Shown: piece by piece, positions 39,521 through 47,831 of the stretch
Position numbering within the stretch: position 1 is the stretch's first letter
Layout: every line of letters starts with the position of its first letter
Assembly (NCBI RefSeq): GCF_001824475.1
Contig: NZ_MHXN01000009.1
Coordinates: forward strand, 124,001-188,000
Direction of reading: 5' to 3'
From: Phenylobacterium sp. RIFCSPHIGHO2_01_FULL_69_31
GTDB lineage: Bacteria > Pseudomonadota > Alphaproteobacteria > Caulobacterales > Caulobacteraceae
DNA length: 64,000 nt
Position numbers and translations under genes: made by a program
Notes under the pieces: generated by a model
Told to the model about the DNA's origin: nothing
Seen by the model: only the letters and a program-made list of their open reading frames with translations
Database searches by the model: none

Positions 39521-40231
39521 TTGCCCACCCTGATCCTGCTGCGTCACGGCCAGAGCCAGTGGAACCTGGAAGACCGCTTCACCGGCTGGGTGGACGTGGA
39601 CCTCACCGCCGAGGGCGAGGCCCAGGCGAAGAAGGGCGGGGAGCTGATCAAGGCGGCGGGCCTCGCCATCGACCGGGTGTTCACCTCGGTCCTGACACGG
39701 GCGATCCGCACCTCGTGGCTGGCGCTGCATGCGGCCGGCCAGGCCTTCGTGCCCGAGGTGAAGGACTGGCGCCTGAACGAGCGCCACTACGGCGGCCTCA
39801 CCGGCCTCAACAAGACCGAGACCGCCGCCAAGCACGGCGCCGACCAGGTGAAGGTGTGGCGCCGCTCCTACGACATCCCGCCGCCGGAAATGGCCCCGGG
39901 CGGCGAGTTCGACTTCTCGAGGGACCGCCGCTACGCCGGCCTCGACCTGCCGTCGACCGAGAGCCTGAAGACCACCCTGGTGCGGGTGCAGCCCTACTGG
40001 GACGCCGAGATCGTGCCGTGCCTGAAGGCGAACGAGACCCTGCTGGTGGCCGCTCACGGCAACTCGCTGCGCGCCATCGTGAAGCTGCTGTTCGCCCTGT
40101 CGGACGAGGCGATCATCGACATCGAGATCCCCACCGGCAATCCGCTGGTGATCGAGCTGGACGCCGCCTTGAAGCCCACCGCGGCGCGCTACCTGGACGC
40201 CGAGCGGGCGACCCGGCTGCCGGCTCTCTAG
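39521..40231 (+). CDS. gpmA: 2,3-bisphosphoglycerate-dependent phosphoglycerate mutase
   Basis: 236 residues. The phosphohistidine motif [10 protein letters not shown] (His9) and [26 protein letters not shown] and [12 protein letters not shown] define the dPGM family. It interconverts 3- and 2-phosphoglycerate in glycolysis. It starts with TTG at 39521, with AAGGAG 8 nt upstream; no ATG is available nearby before the PTLILLRHG strand. Confidence 0.97.
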   Translation: MPTLILLRHGQSQWNLEDRFTGWVDVDLTAEGEAQAKKGGELIKAAGLAIDRVFTSVLTRAIRTSWLALHAAGQAFVPEVKDWRLNERHYGGLTGLNKTETAAKHGADQVKVWRRSYDIPPPEMAPGGEFDFSRDRRYAGLDLPSTESLKTTLVRVQPYWDAEIVPCLKANETLLVAAHGNSLRAIVKLLFALSDEAIIDIEIPTGNPLVIELDAALKPTAARYLDAERATRLPAL

Positions 40232-40289
40232 GCCGAGCCATCGGGCTTTCCGCCTTCCGGCGGGCCCGCGGAGGGGCCATGTTGCGCCC

Positions 40290-40739
40290 ATGAGCGACGA
40301 AGCCTTCATGCGCCGCGCCATCGCGCTGGCGGCCACGCGCGTGGGTCGGACGGGCGACAACCCGTCGGTCGGCTGCGTGATCGTCCGGGACGGCGCCGTG
40401 GTCGGCGAGGGCGTGACGGGCGAGGGCGGCCGGCCCCATGCCGAAGAGGTCGCGCTCGATCAGGCGGGCTCCGCGGCTGAAGGGGCCACCGCCTACGTCA
40501 CCCTTGAGCCGTGCGCCCTCAGGTCGACGGGCGTCGCCTCCTGCAGCGAACGGCTGGTGGCGTCGCGGGTGGCCCGCGTGGTGATCGCCTCGCGTGATTC
40601 GTCGGTGTTCGCCGGGGGCGAAGGATGCCGCCGGTTGCATAACGCGGGTATCGTTACCGACCGGGGGTTGTTGGAGGCCGAGGCCGACGCGCTCTATGCG
40701 ACGTATCGCCCGGCTAAAACCCTGGAAAGTCGCCGTTAA
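40290..40739 (+). CDS. Stand-alone RibD-type deaminase (CDA fold)
   Basis: 149 residues, equivalent to the RibD N-terminal domain only; no reductase domain follows. Zinc site HAEEVAL and PCALRSTGVASC, with NPSVGCVIV and the DPN-like surface kept. RibD deaminates the 2,5-diamino-6-ribosylamino-pyrimidinone phosphate intermediate of riboflavin, but this copy lies apart from rib genes, so another purine/pyrimidine substrate is possible. The start is ATG 40290; no strong Shine-Dalgarno. Confidence 0.85.
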   Translation: MSDEAFMRRAIALAATRVGRTGDNPSVGCVIVRDGAVVGEGVTGEGGRPHAEEVALDQAGSAAEGATAYVTLEPCALRSTGVASCSERLVASRVARVVIASRDSSVFAGGEGCRRLHNAGIVTDRGLLEAEADALYATYRPAKTLESRR

Positions 40740-40787
40740 TCCCGGGGGGCTAACATGGTTCATATGGTCTTTCGCTAGCGAACCCGA

Positions 40788-42050
40788 ATGTCAGCCAACA
40801 ACGCCAGATCGCTCGTGCAGACGCGCCTCACGCAGGCGGAGGTCGACGCCATCTGCGCGAAGCACGACCGCCTGTGGAGCTCCAAGCCCGGCGGCGCGCG
40901 CGCGGTGTTCGCGTTCAAGGATCTGTCCGGCACCCAGCTCGTGGGCCGTAACCTCTGCGACGCCGATTTCACCGGCGCCATCATGAACGGCTGCAAGCTG
41001 CGCGGCGCTCGGCTGGACAACGCCACCCTCTTCTGCGCCGACCTCACCGGCAGCGACCTGCGCGAGGGGTCCCTGCGGCGCGCCGATCTGCGCGGCTCGT
41101 GCATGCGCAACGTCGACCTCACCGGCGCCGACCTGTTCGAGGCCGACCTGCGCGAGGGCACCCTGGCGGCCGGCGACCGGCAGTTCGGGTTCCGCAAGCT
41201 GGAGATCGGCTCGCCTAGCCAGGGCGAACTCCAGGGCGCCATCCTGGCCGGCGCCAACCTTGAGCGCTCGCGGCTGTCCGGGGCCATGGCGGTCCGCGCC
41301 GACTTCACCGACGCGGTCCTCAAGGACGCCAAGCTGATCCGCGCCAACCTGAAGCAGGCCTCGCTGAACGGCGCGAACCTGTCGGGCGCCGACCTGTCGG
41401 GTGCGGACCTGGCCGGCGCCGACCTGCGCGACGCGATCCTGGTGGGGGCGCGCACGGTGGCCTGGAACGTCTCGGACGCGAACATGACCGGCGCGCTGAC
41501 CGACGAGGCGGTGGGCCGCGCCATCACCGATCTGCCGTACGACGACATGATCCGCGAGCACGCCAAGTGGTGCGAGAGCGGCGGCGGCGAGGGCAAGCCG
41601 TCGTCGTTCGACAATGCCGACCTGCGCAAGCTGGGCTCGATCAAGGGCTACAATCTGACGGCGCTCTCGGCCAAGGGCGCCACCTTCTACGGCATCGATA
41701 TGGAGGGCGTGCAATTGCAGGGCGCCCACCTCGAGGGCGCCGACCTGCGCAACGCGGTGCTGCGCCGGGCCGACCTGCGTGGCGCGCGGCTGGTGGGCGC
41801 AAAGCTCTCCGGCGCCGACCTGCGCGAGGCCCAGATGGGGCCGTTGTTGCTGGGGGCCGACCGCGTGCTGCCGACCAACCTCACCGGCGCCCAGCTCAAG
41901 AACTGCGACCTGACCGCCGCCGATGTCCGCCACGCCGTGTTCGTGGACGCGGACGTCAGCCGTTCCAACTTCACCCGCGCGCTTCTCAAGCAGGCCGATT
42001 TCACCGGCATCATCCGGTTCGGCGCGCGTGGCCTGGAAGATGTGATCTAG
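40788..42050 (+). CDS. Pentapeptide-repeat protein, copy 1 (internally duplicated)
   Basis: 420 residues dominated by A(D/N)LxG pentapeptides, expected to fold as a right-handed quadrilateral beta-helix. A short helical lead-in at 10-45 (KHDRLWSSKPGG) recurs in the middle (about 255-275, EHAKWCESGGGEGKP), each followed by a block of repeats, so the protein is two copies of one module. No signal or catalytic residues. Function unknown; Qnr-like gyrase protection is unsupported. Followed by its paralogue after 9 bp. Confidence 0.9.
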   Translation: MSANNARSLVQTRLTQAEVDAICAKHDRLWSSKPGGARAVFAFKDLSGTQLVGRNLCDADFTGAIMNGCKLRGARLDNATLFCADLTGSDLREGSLRRADLRGSCMRNVDLTGADLFEADLREGTLAAGDRQFGFRKLEIGSPSQGELQGAILAGANLERSRLSGAMAVRADFTDAVLKDAKLIRANLKQASLNGANLSGADLSGADLAGADLRDAILVGARTVAWNVSDANMTGALTDEAVGRAITDLPYDDMIREHAKWCESGGGEGKPSSFDNADLRKLGSIKGYNLTALSAKGATFYGIDMEGVQLQGAHLEGADLRNAVLRRADLRGARLVGAKLSGADLREAQMGPLLLGADRVLPTNLTGAQLKNCDLTAADVRHAVFVDADVSRSNFTRALLKQADFTGIIRFGARGLEDVI

Positions 42051-42059
42051 GCTCGGCCC

Positions 42060-43265
42060 GTGATCCGCCTCCAAGGCCAGCCCCGTGAGCCGACCCTGCC
42101 CGGGCGCCGGCGCCTCAGCGACGGCGAGATCACCATCCTGCTCGACAACCACGCGCGCTTTCTGGCCGGCAAGGGCGGCAAGCGTGCGCACCTGCCGTTC
42201 GTGGACTTCAGCGGCCTCGACCTGAAGGGCCGCAAGCTGTCCGGCGGCGACTTCTCGGGTTCGGTCTTCGATGGCGCGCAGCTCGCCGGCGCGCAGCTGG
42301 ACGGTGCGATCCTGGCCGGCTGCGACCTGCGCCGCGCGGACCTGCGCAACGCCAACCTGCGCAAGGCGGACCTGCGCGGCGCGTGCCTCTCCGGCGCCAA
42401 CCTGGCCGGCGCCGACCTGACCGACGCCGACTTCCGGCCGGGCTCCATCGCCCGGCCGCATCCGACGCGCGGCTTTCCGGCGGTGGTGGAAGAGGACCGT
42501 GGCGGCGAGGTCGATGGCGCCAACCTGTCGGGCGCCACCCTGGACGGCGCGCGGCTGGATGGCCTGTACGCCGCCGACGCCGACTTTTCCGACGCCTCCC
42601 TGGCCGGCGCGAAGCTCACCGACGCCAACCTGAAGGGCGCGAACTTCGACGGCGCCCTGATGGCGCGGGTGGATGTTTCGGGGGCGGTCCTAGAGGACGC
42701 GAACTTTGGCGGCGCCGACCTGTCCGGCGTGGTGCTCGCCGCTGCCCGCACCCGCGGCGCCCGCCTCGACCAGGCCGCCGCCCCGCCCAGCCGCGAGGAT
42801 GCCGCGCGCGCGGCAAAGCTGGCGATAGAGGCGCGGGCCCACGACGCCTGGGTCGGCTCCGGCGGCCGCGAGGGCGCGCCGGTACGCCTCGACGGGGCGG
42901 ATCTGCGTTCCCTCGCCGGCGAACTCCAGGGGCTGAAGCTGACCGCGGTCAGCGCCAAGGGCGCCAACCTTGCGGGCCTCGACCTCAGCGGCGCTCACCT
43001 CCAGGGCGCCAACCTCGAAGGCTGCGACCTGCGCGGCGCGATCCTGCGCGGCGCCGATCTGCGGGGCGCCCGGCTGGGCGGCGCCGACCTGACGCGCGCC
43101 GATCTCTCCGAGGCGAACCTCACGCCGCTTGAGATCGCTCCGGGCCGTTCGACGGCCACCAGCCTCGCGGGCGCCCGCCTGCGTTACGCCCGCTTGCAGA
43201 CCGCCTTGATGGAAGGGGCCGTCATGGACGGCGCCGACCTGCGCGGCGCCAGGCTTCCGGCATAG
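42060..43265 (+). CDS. Pentapeptide-repeat protein, copy 2 (internally duplicated)
   Basis: 401 residues, a tandem paralogue of the preceding gene. It has a lead-in NHARFLAGKGGKRA (30-43), a first repeat block (about 45-245), a second lead-in RAHDAWVGSGGREGAP (about 258-273) and a second repeat block to the end (GADLRGARLPA). The GTG start at 42060 is 9 bp after the copy 1 stop. The function is unknown; pairing suggests a heteromeric beta-helix. A terminator for the convergent hsp20 lies just after it. Confidence 0.88.
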   Translation: MIRLQGQPREPTLPGRRRLSDGEITILLDNHARFLAGKGGKRAHLPFVDFSGLDLKGRKLSGGDFSGSVFDGAQLAGAQLDGAILAGCDLRRADLRNANLRKADLRGACLSGANLAGADLTDADFRPGSIARPHPTRGFPAVVEEDRGGEVDGANLSGATLDGARLDGLYAADADFSDASLAGAKLTDANLKGANFDGALMARVDVSGAVLEDANFGGADLSGVVLAAARTRGARLDQAAAPPSREDAARAAKLAIEARAHDAWVGSGGREGAPVRLDGADLRSLAGELQGLKLTAVSAKGANLAGLDLSGAHLQGANLEGCDLRGAILRGADLRGARLGGADLTRADLSEANLTPLEIAPGRSTATSLAGARLRYARLQTALMEGAVMDGADLRGARLPA

Positions 43266-43294
43266 AAAAAGGCGGCGCCCGCGAGGACGCCGCC
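43266..43294 (-). terminator. Intrinsic terminator of hsp20
   Basis: On the minus strand, GGCGGCG, a 10-nt loop and CGCCGCC are followed by TTTTT (AAAAA at 43266-43270 on plus). It begins 29 bp past the hsp20 stop. Confidence 0.85.
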
Positions 43295-43322
43295 CTGGTC
43301 AGGTCCTGAGAGTCGAGAGGCT

Positions 43323-43778
43323 TTAGGCGGCCTTCTCGGCTTCGATCAGGGTCGGCTGTTCGCCGGTGGTGATCTGCACGGTGCGAGGCTTCAGGGCTTC
43401 CGGCAGCTCGCGCTTCAGGCTGATCGAGAGCAGGCCGTCCGCCAGGTTGGCGTCGGTCACGATCACGTAGTCAGCGAGCTGGAACCGGCGCTCGAAGTTG
43501 CGCTCGGCGAGGCCGCGGTGGAGGTACTTCCGGCCCTCGTCGTTGGCCGCCTTGCGGCCGGTGACGGTGAGCAGGTTTTCCTTCACCTCGACATTGAGCT
43601 CATCCGGACGGAAGCCGGCCACTGCGATGTCGATGCGGTAGGCGTTCTCGTCCGTGCGCTCGATATTGTAGGGGGGGTAGCCCGTGGCGGCGTCGGCGGC
43701 GGCGGTCTCGAGAAGACCGGCGAGGCGGTCGAAGCCCACGACGGAGCGATACAGGGGGGAGAAGTCGATCGTACGCAT
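43323..43778 (-). CDS. Small heat-shock protein, Hsp20/IbpA family
   Basis: 151 residues with an alpha-crystallin domain (about 35-130: YNIERTDENAYRIDIAVAGF, VEVKENLLTVTGRK, YLHRGLAERNFERRFQLAD, LADGLLSISLKRELPE). It holds unfolding proteins in aggregates for refolding. ATG 43778 (MRTIDFSPLYRS) is typical of alphaproteobacterial Hsp20, with AAGGA 9 nt upstream. Regulation: an RpoH-type promoter and a ROSE-like thermometer in the leader (listed separately). Confidence 0.95.
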   Translation of the reverse strand: MRTIDFSPLYRSVVGFDRLAGLLETAAADAATGYPPYNIERTDENAYRIDIAVAGFRPDELNVEVKENLLTVTGRKAANDEGRKYLHRGLAERNFERRFQLADYVIVTDANLADGLLSISLKRELPEALKPRTVQITTGEQPTLIEAEKAA

Positions 43779-43886
43779 GCGGTCACATCCTTCTTTCAAA
43801 GCAAGGTTGCGTTGTCTGATGGACCTGTCGGCGCCCCATACGGCGACGCCTGCAGTCCAGGAGGCCCGGACATCCAGCGCCTCCAG
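43779..43886 (-). ncRNA. ROSE-like RNA thermometer in the hsp20 5' leader (candidate)
   Basis: In the leader of about 108 nt, TTGCT (plus 43800-43804) is 7 nt from the Shine-Dalgarno AAGGA (plus 43788-43792) and can pair with it in a short hairpin that would melt on heating. U(U/C)GCU opposite the SD is the ROSE signature in alphaproteobacterial hsp20 leaders. An upstream GC-rich stem is also visible. Confidence 0.6.
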
Positions 43887-43892
43887 CCCATG

Positions 43893-43921
43893 AGTTGGGG
43901 ACCGCAAAATCGCTCTTCAAG
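43893..43921 (-). promoter_or_regulatory. RpoH (sigma-32) type heat-shock promoter of hsp20
   Basis: Minus strand: CTTGAAG (43921-43915), 14 nt, CCCCAACT (43900-43893), close to the CTTGAAA/CCCCATnT consensus. A start site near 43886 gives the leader of about 108 nt with the thermometer. Confidence 0.75.
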
Positions 43922-43982
43922 GGCTGTTCGCGTATGAATTCGCAGCCTAGGTTTCCGCCCTCAATCCAGGAGGGAACCCCCC

Positions 43983-44816
43983 ATGCTCCGCCTCGCCTCG
44001 GCCTGCGCCGTCGCCCTAGCCCTTTCCGCCGCCGTTCCGGCCCAGGCCGCCGACGCCCAGTTGCAGGCCGCCGTCGACGCCGCCCATCGCGCACCGGCGA
44101 ACAAGGCCCGCGACGCCGCGCGCCACCCGGTGGAGACGCTGACGTTCTGGGGCCTGAAGCCGAAGCAGACGGTGATCGAACTGCAGCCCGGCGGCGGCTA
44201 CTGGACCGAAATCCTGGCGCCCTACGCCAAGGCCACCGGTGGGACCTATGTGGCCACCGCCGCCGATCTCGCCAATCCGCAGCTCTCCGAAGCGGCGAAG
44301 AAGGGCCGGGCGACGTTCGAAGCCAAGTACGCCGACGCCGCCGTGTATGGACCCATCAAATACGTGAACTTCGGACCCGTCTCAGGTCCTCTGGGCCCGC
44401 CCGGCTCGGCCGACCTGGTGATCACCGCCCGCAACATCCACAACTGGATGATGAACGGCAGCCTCGACAAGATCCTGAAGGACGCCCATGCCGTGCTGAA
44501 GCCGGGCGGCGTGCTGGCCGTCGAGGAACACCGCGCCGATCCCAAGCCCGAACTGCCGGGCGTGACGAACGGCTACGTCGCCACGGCCACCGTCATCGCG
44601 GCGGCTGAGAAGGCCGGCTTCAAGCTGGACGCCAAGTCCGAGATCAACGCCAACCCGAAGGACACCAAGGATCACCCCTTCGGCGTCTGGACCCTGCCTC
44701 CGACGCGCCAGTCCGCCCGGTCGGGCCAGCCGGCGGACCCCAACTTCGACCGCGCGAAGTACGACGCGATCGGGGAAAGCGACCGGATGACCCTGCGCTT
44801 CGTCAAGGCGGGCTGA
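43983..44816 (+). CDS. Exported class I SAM methyltransferase-fold protein, copy 1
   Basis: 277 residues. A clean Sec signal peptide (1-22, VPAQA) leads to a Rossmann methyltransferase with motif I VIELQPGGGYWTEIL (64-78), motif II-like regions and ARNIHNWM. It shares the unusual C-terminal SEINANPKDTKDHPFGVWTLPP with copy 2. The predicted periplasmic location is odd because SAM is cytoplasmic; the fold may be used for something else. Operon with copy 2, 63 bp apart. ATG 43983 has GGAGGG upstream. Confidence 0.88.
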   Translation: MLRLASACAVALALSAAVPAQAADAQLQAAVDAAHRAPANKARDAARHPVETLTFWGLKPKQTVIELQPGGGYWTEILAPYAKATGGTYVATAADLANPQLSEAAKKGRATFEAKYADAAVYGPIKYVNFGPVSGPLGPPGSADLVITARNIHNWMMNGSLDKILKDAHAVLKPGGVLAVEEHRADPKPELPGVTNGYVATATVIAAAEKAGFKLDAKSEINANPKDTKDHPFGVWTLPPTRQSARSGQPADPNFDRAKYDAIGESDRMTLRFVKAG

Positions 44817-44879
44817 GGCCTTTGACCCGGCCCGGCCGACCCGCTAGCTCTAGGCTCGCGGGTCGGCCGGGGGGCGCTC

Positions 44880-45755
44880 GTGAGTGAAGCGGCGTCCATG
44901 ATCATGTTCTCCCGGCGCGCGGCCCTGGTCGGCGCGATCGCCATGGCCGGTTGCCAGCGCGGCCCCAAGGCTCCCGCGGTCGCGCCGCCCAAGACCATCG
45001 CCGCGGCGGTCGCCGGATCCTGGCGCAGCGCCGCCGACAAGGCCCGCGACCGCTGGCGCCATCCCGCCGAGAGCCTGGCGTTCTGGGGCCTGGAGCCCGG
45101 CCATACGGTGGTGGAGTTCTGGCCCGGCGCCGGCTGGTACAGCGAGATCCTGGCGCCGTTCCTGGACGCAACCGCCGGCAAGCTTGTCGCGGCGCACCTG
45201 CAACTCGCCGAGCCCGTCGACCCGGCCGCCGCCCAGGTGGTGGAGGCCTATCGGGCCCGGTTCGCCGCCGGCCGCAAACCCTATGGCGTGGTCGAGATCA
45301 CCGCCTTCGGGCCGACCAGCGGACCGGTCGCCCCGGCGGGGAGCGCCGACCTGGTCCTCTTCCTGCGCAACCTGCACAACTGGATGGCCGCCGGCATCGC
45401 CGAAAAGGCGTTTCGGGACGCCTTCCTCGCCCTCAAGCCCGGCGGCGTGCTGGGCGTCGAGGAACACCGGGCCGCGCCGGGCGGCGTCCCCGATCTGCTG
45501 GCCGACAGCGGCTATGTGGACCAGGCCTATGCCATCAAGCTAGGCCAGGAGGCTGGGTTCCGGCTCGCGGCGGCCAGCGAGATCAACGCCAACCCCAAGG
45601 ACACGCGGGACCATCCCTTCGGGGTCTGGACGCTGCCGCCCGTGCGCCGGTCGTCGCCGCGGGGCGAGGCGTTCGATCCGAAGTTCGATCGGGCCCGGTA
45701 CGACGCCATCGGGGAAAGCGACCGGATGACGCTGAAGTTCGTCAAGCCAGCCTGA
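44880..45755 (+). CDS. Exported methyltransferase-fold lipoprotein, copy 2
   Basis: 291 residues, a paralogue of the preceding gene. The N terminus has SRRAALVGAIAMAGC, a Tat-like twin Arg with a lipobox-like AMAGC, so a lipoprotein is likely. Motif I is VVEFWPGAGWYSEIL and the tail NPKDTRDHPFGVWTLPP is shared. GTG 44880 was taken (GGGGGC upstream); ATG 44898 is possible. Its function is unknown. Confidence 0.85.
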   Translation: MSEAASMIMFSRRAALVGAIAMAGCQRGPKAPAVAPPKTIAAAVAGSWRSAADKARDRWRHPAESLAFWGLEPGHTVVEFWPGAGWYSEILAPFLDATAGKLVAAHLQLAEPVDPAAAQVVEAYRARFAAGRKPYGVVEITAFGPTSGPVAPAGSADLVLFLRNLHNWMAAGIAEKAFRDAFLALKPGGVLGVEEHRAAPGGVPDLLADSGYVDQAYAIKLGQEAGFRLAAASEINANPKDTRDHPFGVWTLPPVRRSSPRGEAFDPKFDRARYDAIGESDRMTLKFVKPA

Positions 45756-45897
45756 CGCCAGCCCCACGCGGGCCTGCCCGACGGGCGCACTCTTCCTTTA
45801 CATTCTAACGTCTAGAGCCTCGCCCGCGTCAGGAGCAGTTTACACAACCGACGCCTGCGGCGAAGCTCGCCCTGATTCACGAAAGATAATCTGGGGC

Positions 45898-46206
45898 ATG
45901 GCGACGTTGGAGGAGCTCACCGACCGGATCCGCCGCGCCGCGGGGGCGGGGGACGCCCTCGGCCGGACGGTGAAGCTCGACCTCAGGGGCGAGGGCGTGA
46001 TCCACGTCGACGGCGCCGCCGTGACCAACGAGGATCGACCGGCGGACCTGACGGTGTCGGTCAGCCGTTCGGACCTTGTTAAGCTGGGCAAGGGCGAACT
46101 GGATCCCATGCGCGCAGTGATGACCGGCCGGCTCAAGCTTTCCGACATGGGCGTCGCCATGGGCCTGATGCCCAAGGTGAAGGCCCTGTTCGAGAAGGCG
46201 GTCTAG
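45898..46206 (+). CDS. SCP2 sterol-carrier-domain protein
   Basis: 102 residues forming one SCP2 domain: VKLDLRGEGVIHVDG, DLTVSVSRSDLVKLGKGELDPMRAV split around residues 57-82, then GRLKLSDMGVAMGLMPKVKALF. The fold binds a hydrophobic ligand, such as fatty acid or CoA derivatives; the ligand here is unknown. It lies 8 bp before the hydrolase gene and is likely in an operon with it. Confidence 0.93.
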   Translation: MATLEELTDRIRRAAGAGDALGRTVKLDLRGEGVIHVDGAAVTNEDRPADLTVSVSRSDLVKLGKGELDPMRAVMTGRLKLSDMGVAMGLMPKVKALFEKAV

Positions 46207-46214
46207 GCGGCGCC

Positions 46215-47828
46215 ATGTTCGAGCCCGCCCCTCTCGTCGACACGCCCGAAGATCCGATCCCGCCCGGGGCGGAGGCCGGTTGGTACGTGGGCGCAGGCGG
46301 GGCGAAGCTGCGCGCCGCGCTGTTCACGCCGCCGGGTCGGGCCCGCGGCTCCGTCGTGCTGTCCGGCGGCCGCACCGAGCCGATCGAGAAATACTTCGAG
46401 ACCATCCGCGACTTCATGGACCGCGGCTTCGTGGTGCTGGCGCACGACTGGCGCGGGCAGGGGCTGTCGGCACGGGAGCTTCCCGACCGGCTGAAGGGCC
46501 ACGCCAAGGGCTACAAGTCGTTCCTCGAAGACTTCCGCCGGCTGCTGAACGCCTATGAGGCGCGCCTGCCCAAGCCCTGGATCGCGGTTGGACATTCGAT
46601 GGGCGGATGCCTCACGCTGCTGGCTATGGCCAACGGCGAGCGGCGCTTCGCCGGCGCCTGCCTGTCGGCGCCAATGCTGGGCCTTCAGTTCGGCAAGGTC
46701 TCGCCCGCCGTGGCCGGCGTCCTGACATGGCTGAACCTGACCCTCGGTCGGGCGGGCAAGTACACCTTGGGCCAGGCCGGCAAGCCGTTCGACGACACGT
46801 TCGACGGCAACATCCTGACCCACGATGCGCGCCGGTTCGCCCGGCACCGGGCCCAGGTCCGCGCCAATCCGGATCTCGCGCTCGGCAGCCCGACCTACGG
46901 CTGGCTGGACTTTGCGCTCAAGGCCACCGCTTTCCTCAGCCGGCCCGAACGGCTGCGCGGCGTCACCGTGCCGGTGGAGATCGTCTCCGCCGGCGAGGAT
47001 CGCCTCGTCGACAATTCTGCGCAGGCCGCTGCGGCCCGCAACCTCCCCCAGGGGCGCCTCATCACCGTACCCGGCGCCTACCACGAAATCCTCATGGAGA
47101 CGGACGACATGCGTAACATCTTCTTGCGAGTGTTCGACGCGCTCACCGGCAAGGCCGCGCCGAAGCCCGCCGAAGCTCCGAAGCCCGCGCCGGCCCCGGC
47201 CGCCGCGCCTGCTCCCCCGCCGGCCGCGGAAGCGCCGAAACCCGCGCCTGCGCCCGCGCCGACCCCGGCTCCGACGCCCGCCCCGGCGCCCGCGGCGGCG
47301 GCCAAGGCTCCGGCCAAGCCCGCTGCGACCAAGGCGCCGGCCGCGAAGGAGGCTGCTGCGCCCAAGGCCCCCGCCGCGAAGCCCGCCGCCGCCAAGGCTG
47401 CGGCGCCCAAGCCGGCCGCCAAGCCTGCTGCGACCAAGAAGGCTGCGCCCGCAAAGGCCGCCGCCAAGCCTGCGGTCGCCAAGCCTGCCGCGGCCAAACC
47501 GGCGGCGAAGGCTGCCGCGCCCAAGAAGACCCCGGCGCCCAAGCCTGCCGCCAAGCCGGCCGCAGCGAAGGCTGCTCCGAAGGCCGCCGCGGCGAAGCCG
47601 GTCGCCAAGGCGCCCGCCAAGCCGGCGGTGAAGGCCGCTGCAACGCCCGCGTCCAAGCCCGCGTCCAAGCCTGCGGCTGCGAAGGCGGCTCCCAAGGCGG
47701 CGGCTCCGAAAGCGGCGGCCAAGCCCGCCGGCAAGACGGCTGCGGCGCCCAAGCCCGCTGCCGCCAAGAAGCCGGCTGCGCCGAAGAAGCCCGCCGCGGC
47801 CAAGAAGGCCCCGGCCGCCAAGGCCTAG
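46215..47828 (+). CDS. Alpha/beta hydrolase (lysophospholipase-like) with a 227-residue Ala/Lys/Pro tail
   Basis: 537 residues. Residues 1-310 form a monoacylglycerol lipase/lysophospholipase-type domain: nucleophile GHSMGG (Ser128), DWRGQGLSARELP, acid in AGEDRLVD and histidine in GAYHEILME. From residue 311 (base 47145) to the end, the chain is low-complexity Ala/Lys/Pro, with PAAK and KAAAPK-type units like bacterial histone-H1-like proteins. The tail is basic and likely disordered, and may bind nucleic acid or cell-wall polymer. A frameshift or fusion is not needed: the frame is open throughout. Confidence 0.9.
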   Translation: MFEPAPLVDTPEDPIPPGAEAGWYVGAGGAKLRAALFTPPGRARGSVVLSGGRTEPIEKYFETIRDFMDRGFVVLAHDWRGQGLSARELPDRLKGHAKGYKSFLEDFRRLLNAYEARLPKPWIAVGHSMGGCLTLLAMANGERRFAGACLSAPMLGLQFGKVSPAVAGVLTWLNLTLGRAGKYTLGQAGKPFDDTFDGNILTHDARRFARHRAQVRANPDLALGSPTYGWLDFALKATAFLSRPERLRGVTVPVEIVSAGEDRLVDNSAQAAAARNLPQGRLITVPGAYHEILMETDDMRNIFLRVFDALTGKAAPKPAEAPKPAPAPAAAPAPPPAAEAPKPAPAPAPTPAPTPAPAPAAAAKAPAKPAATKAPAAKEAAAPKAPAAKPAAAKAAAPKPAAKPAATKKAAPAKAAAKPAVAKPAAAKPAAKAAAPKKTPAPKPAAKPAAAKAAPKAAAAKPVAKAPAKPAVKAAATPASKPASKPAAAKAAPKAAAPKAAAKPAGKTAAAPKPAAAKKPAAPKKPAAAKKAPAAKA

Positions 47829-47831
47829 CGC

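Noticed and set aside
40788-43265. Qnr/MfpA-type quinolone resistance from the pentapeptide proteins.
   Set aside because: The proteins are about 400 residues with internal helical inserts, and lack the single uninterrupted roughly 190-220-residue beta-helix of Qnr.
47145-47825. The repetitive tail region as a tandem DNA repeat or CRISPR-like array.
   Set aside because: The repetition is at the amino-acid level (Ala/Lys/Pro); units are irregular in DNA and there are no constant spacers.
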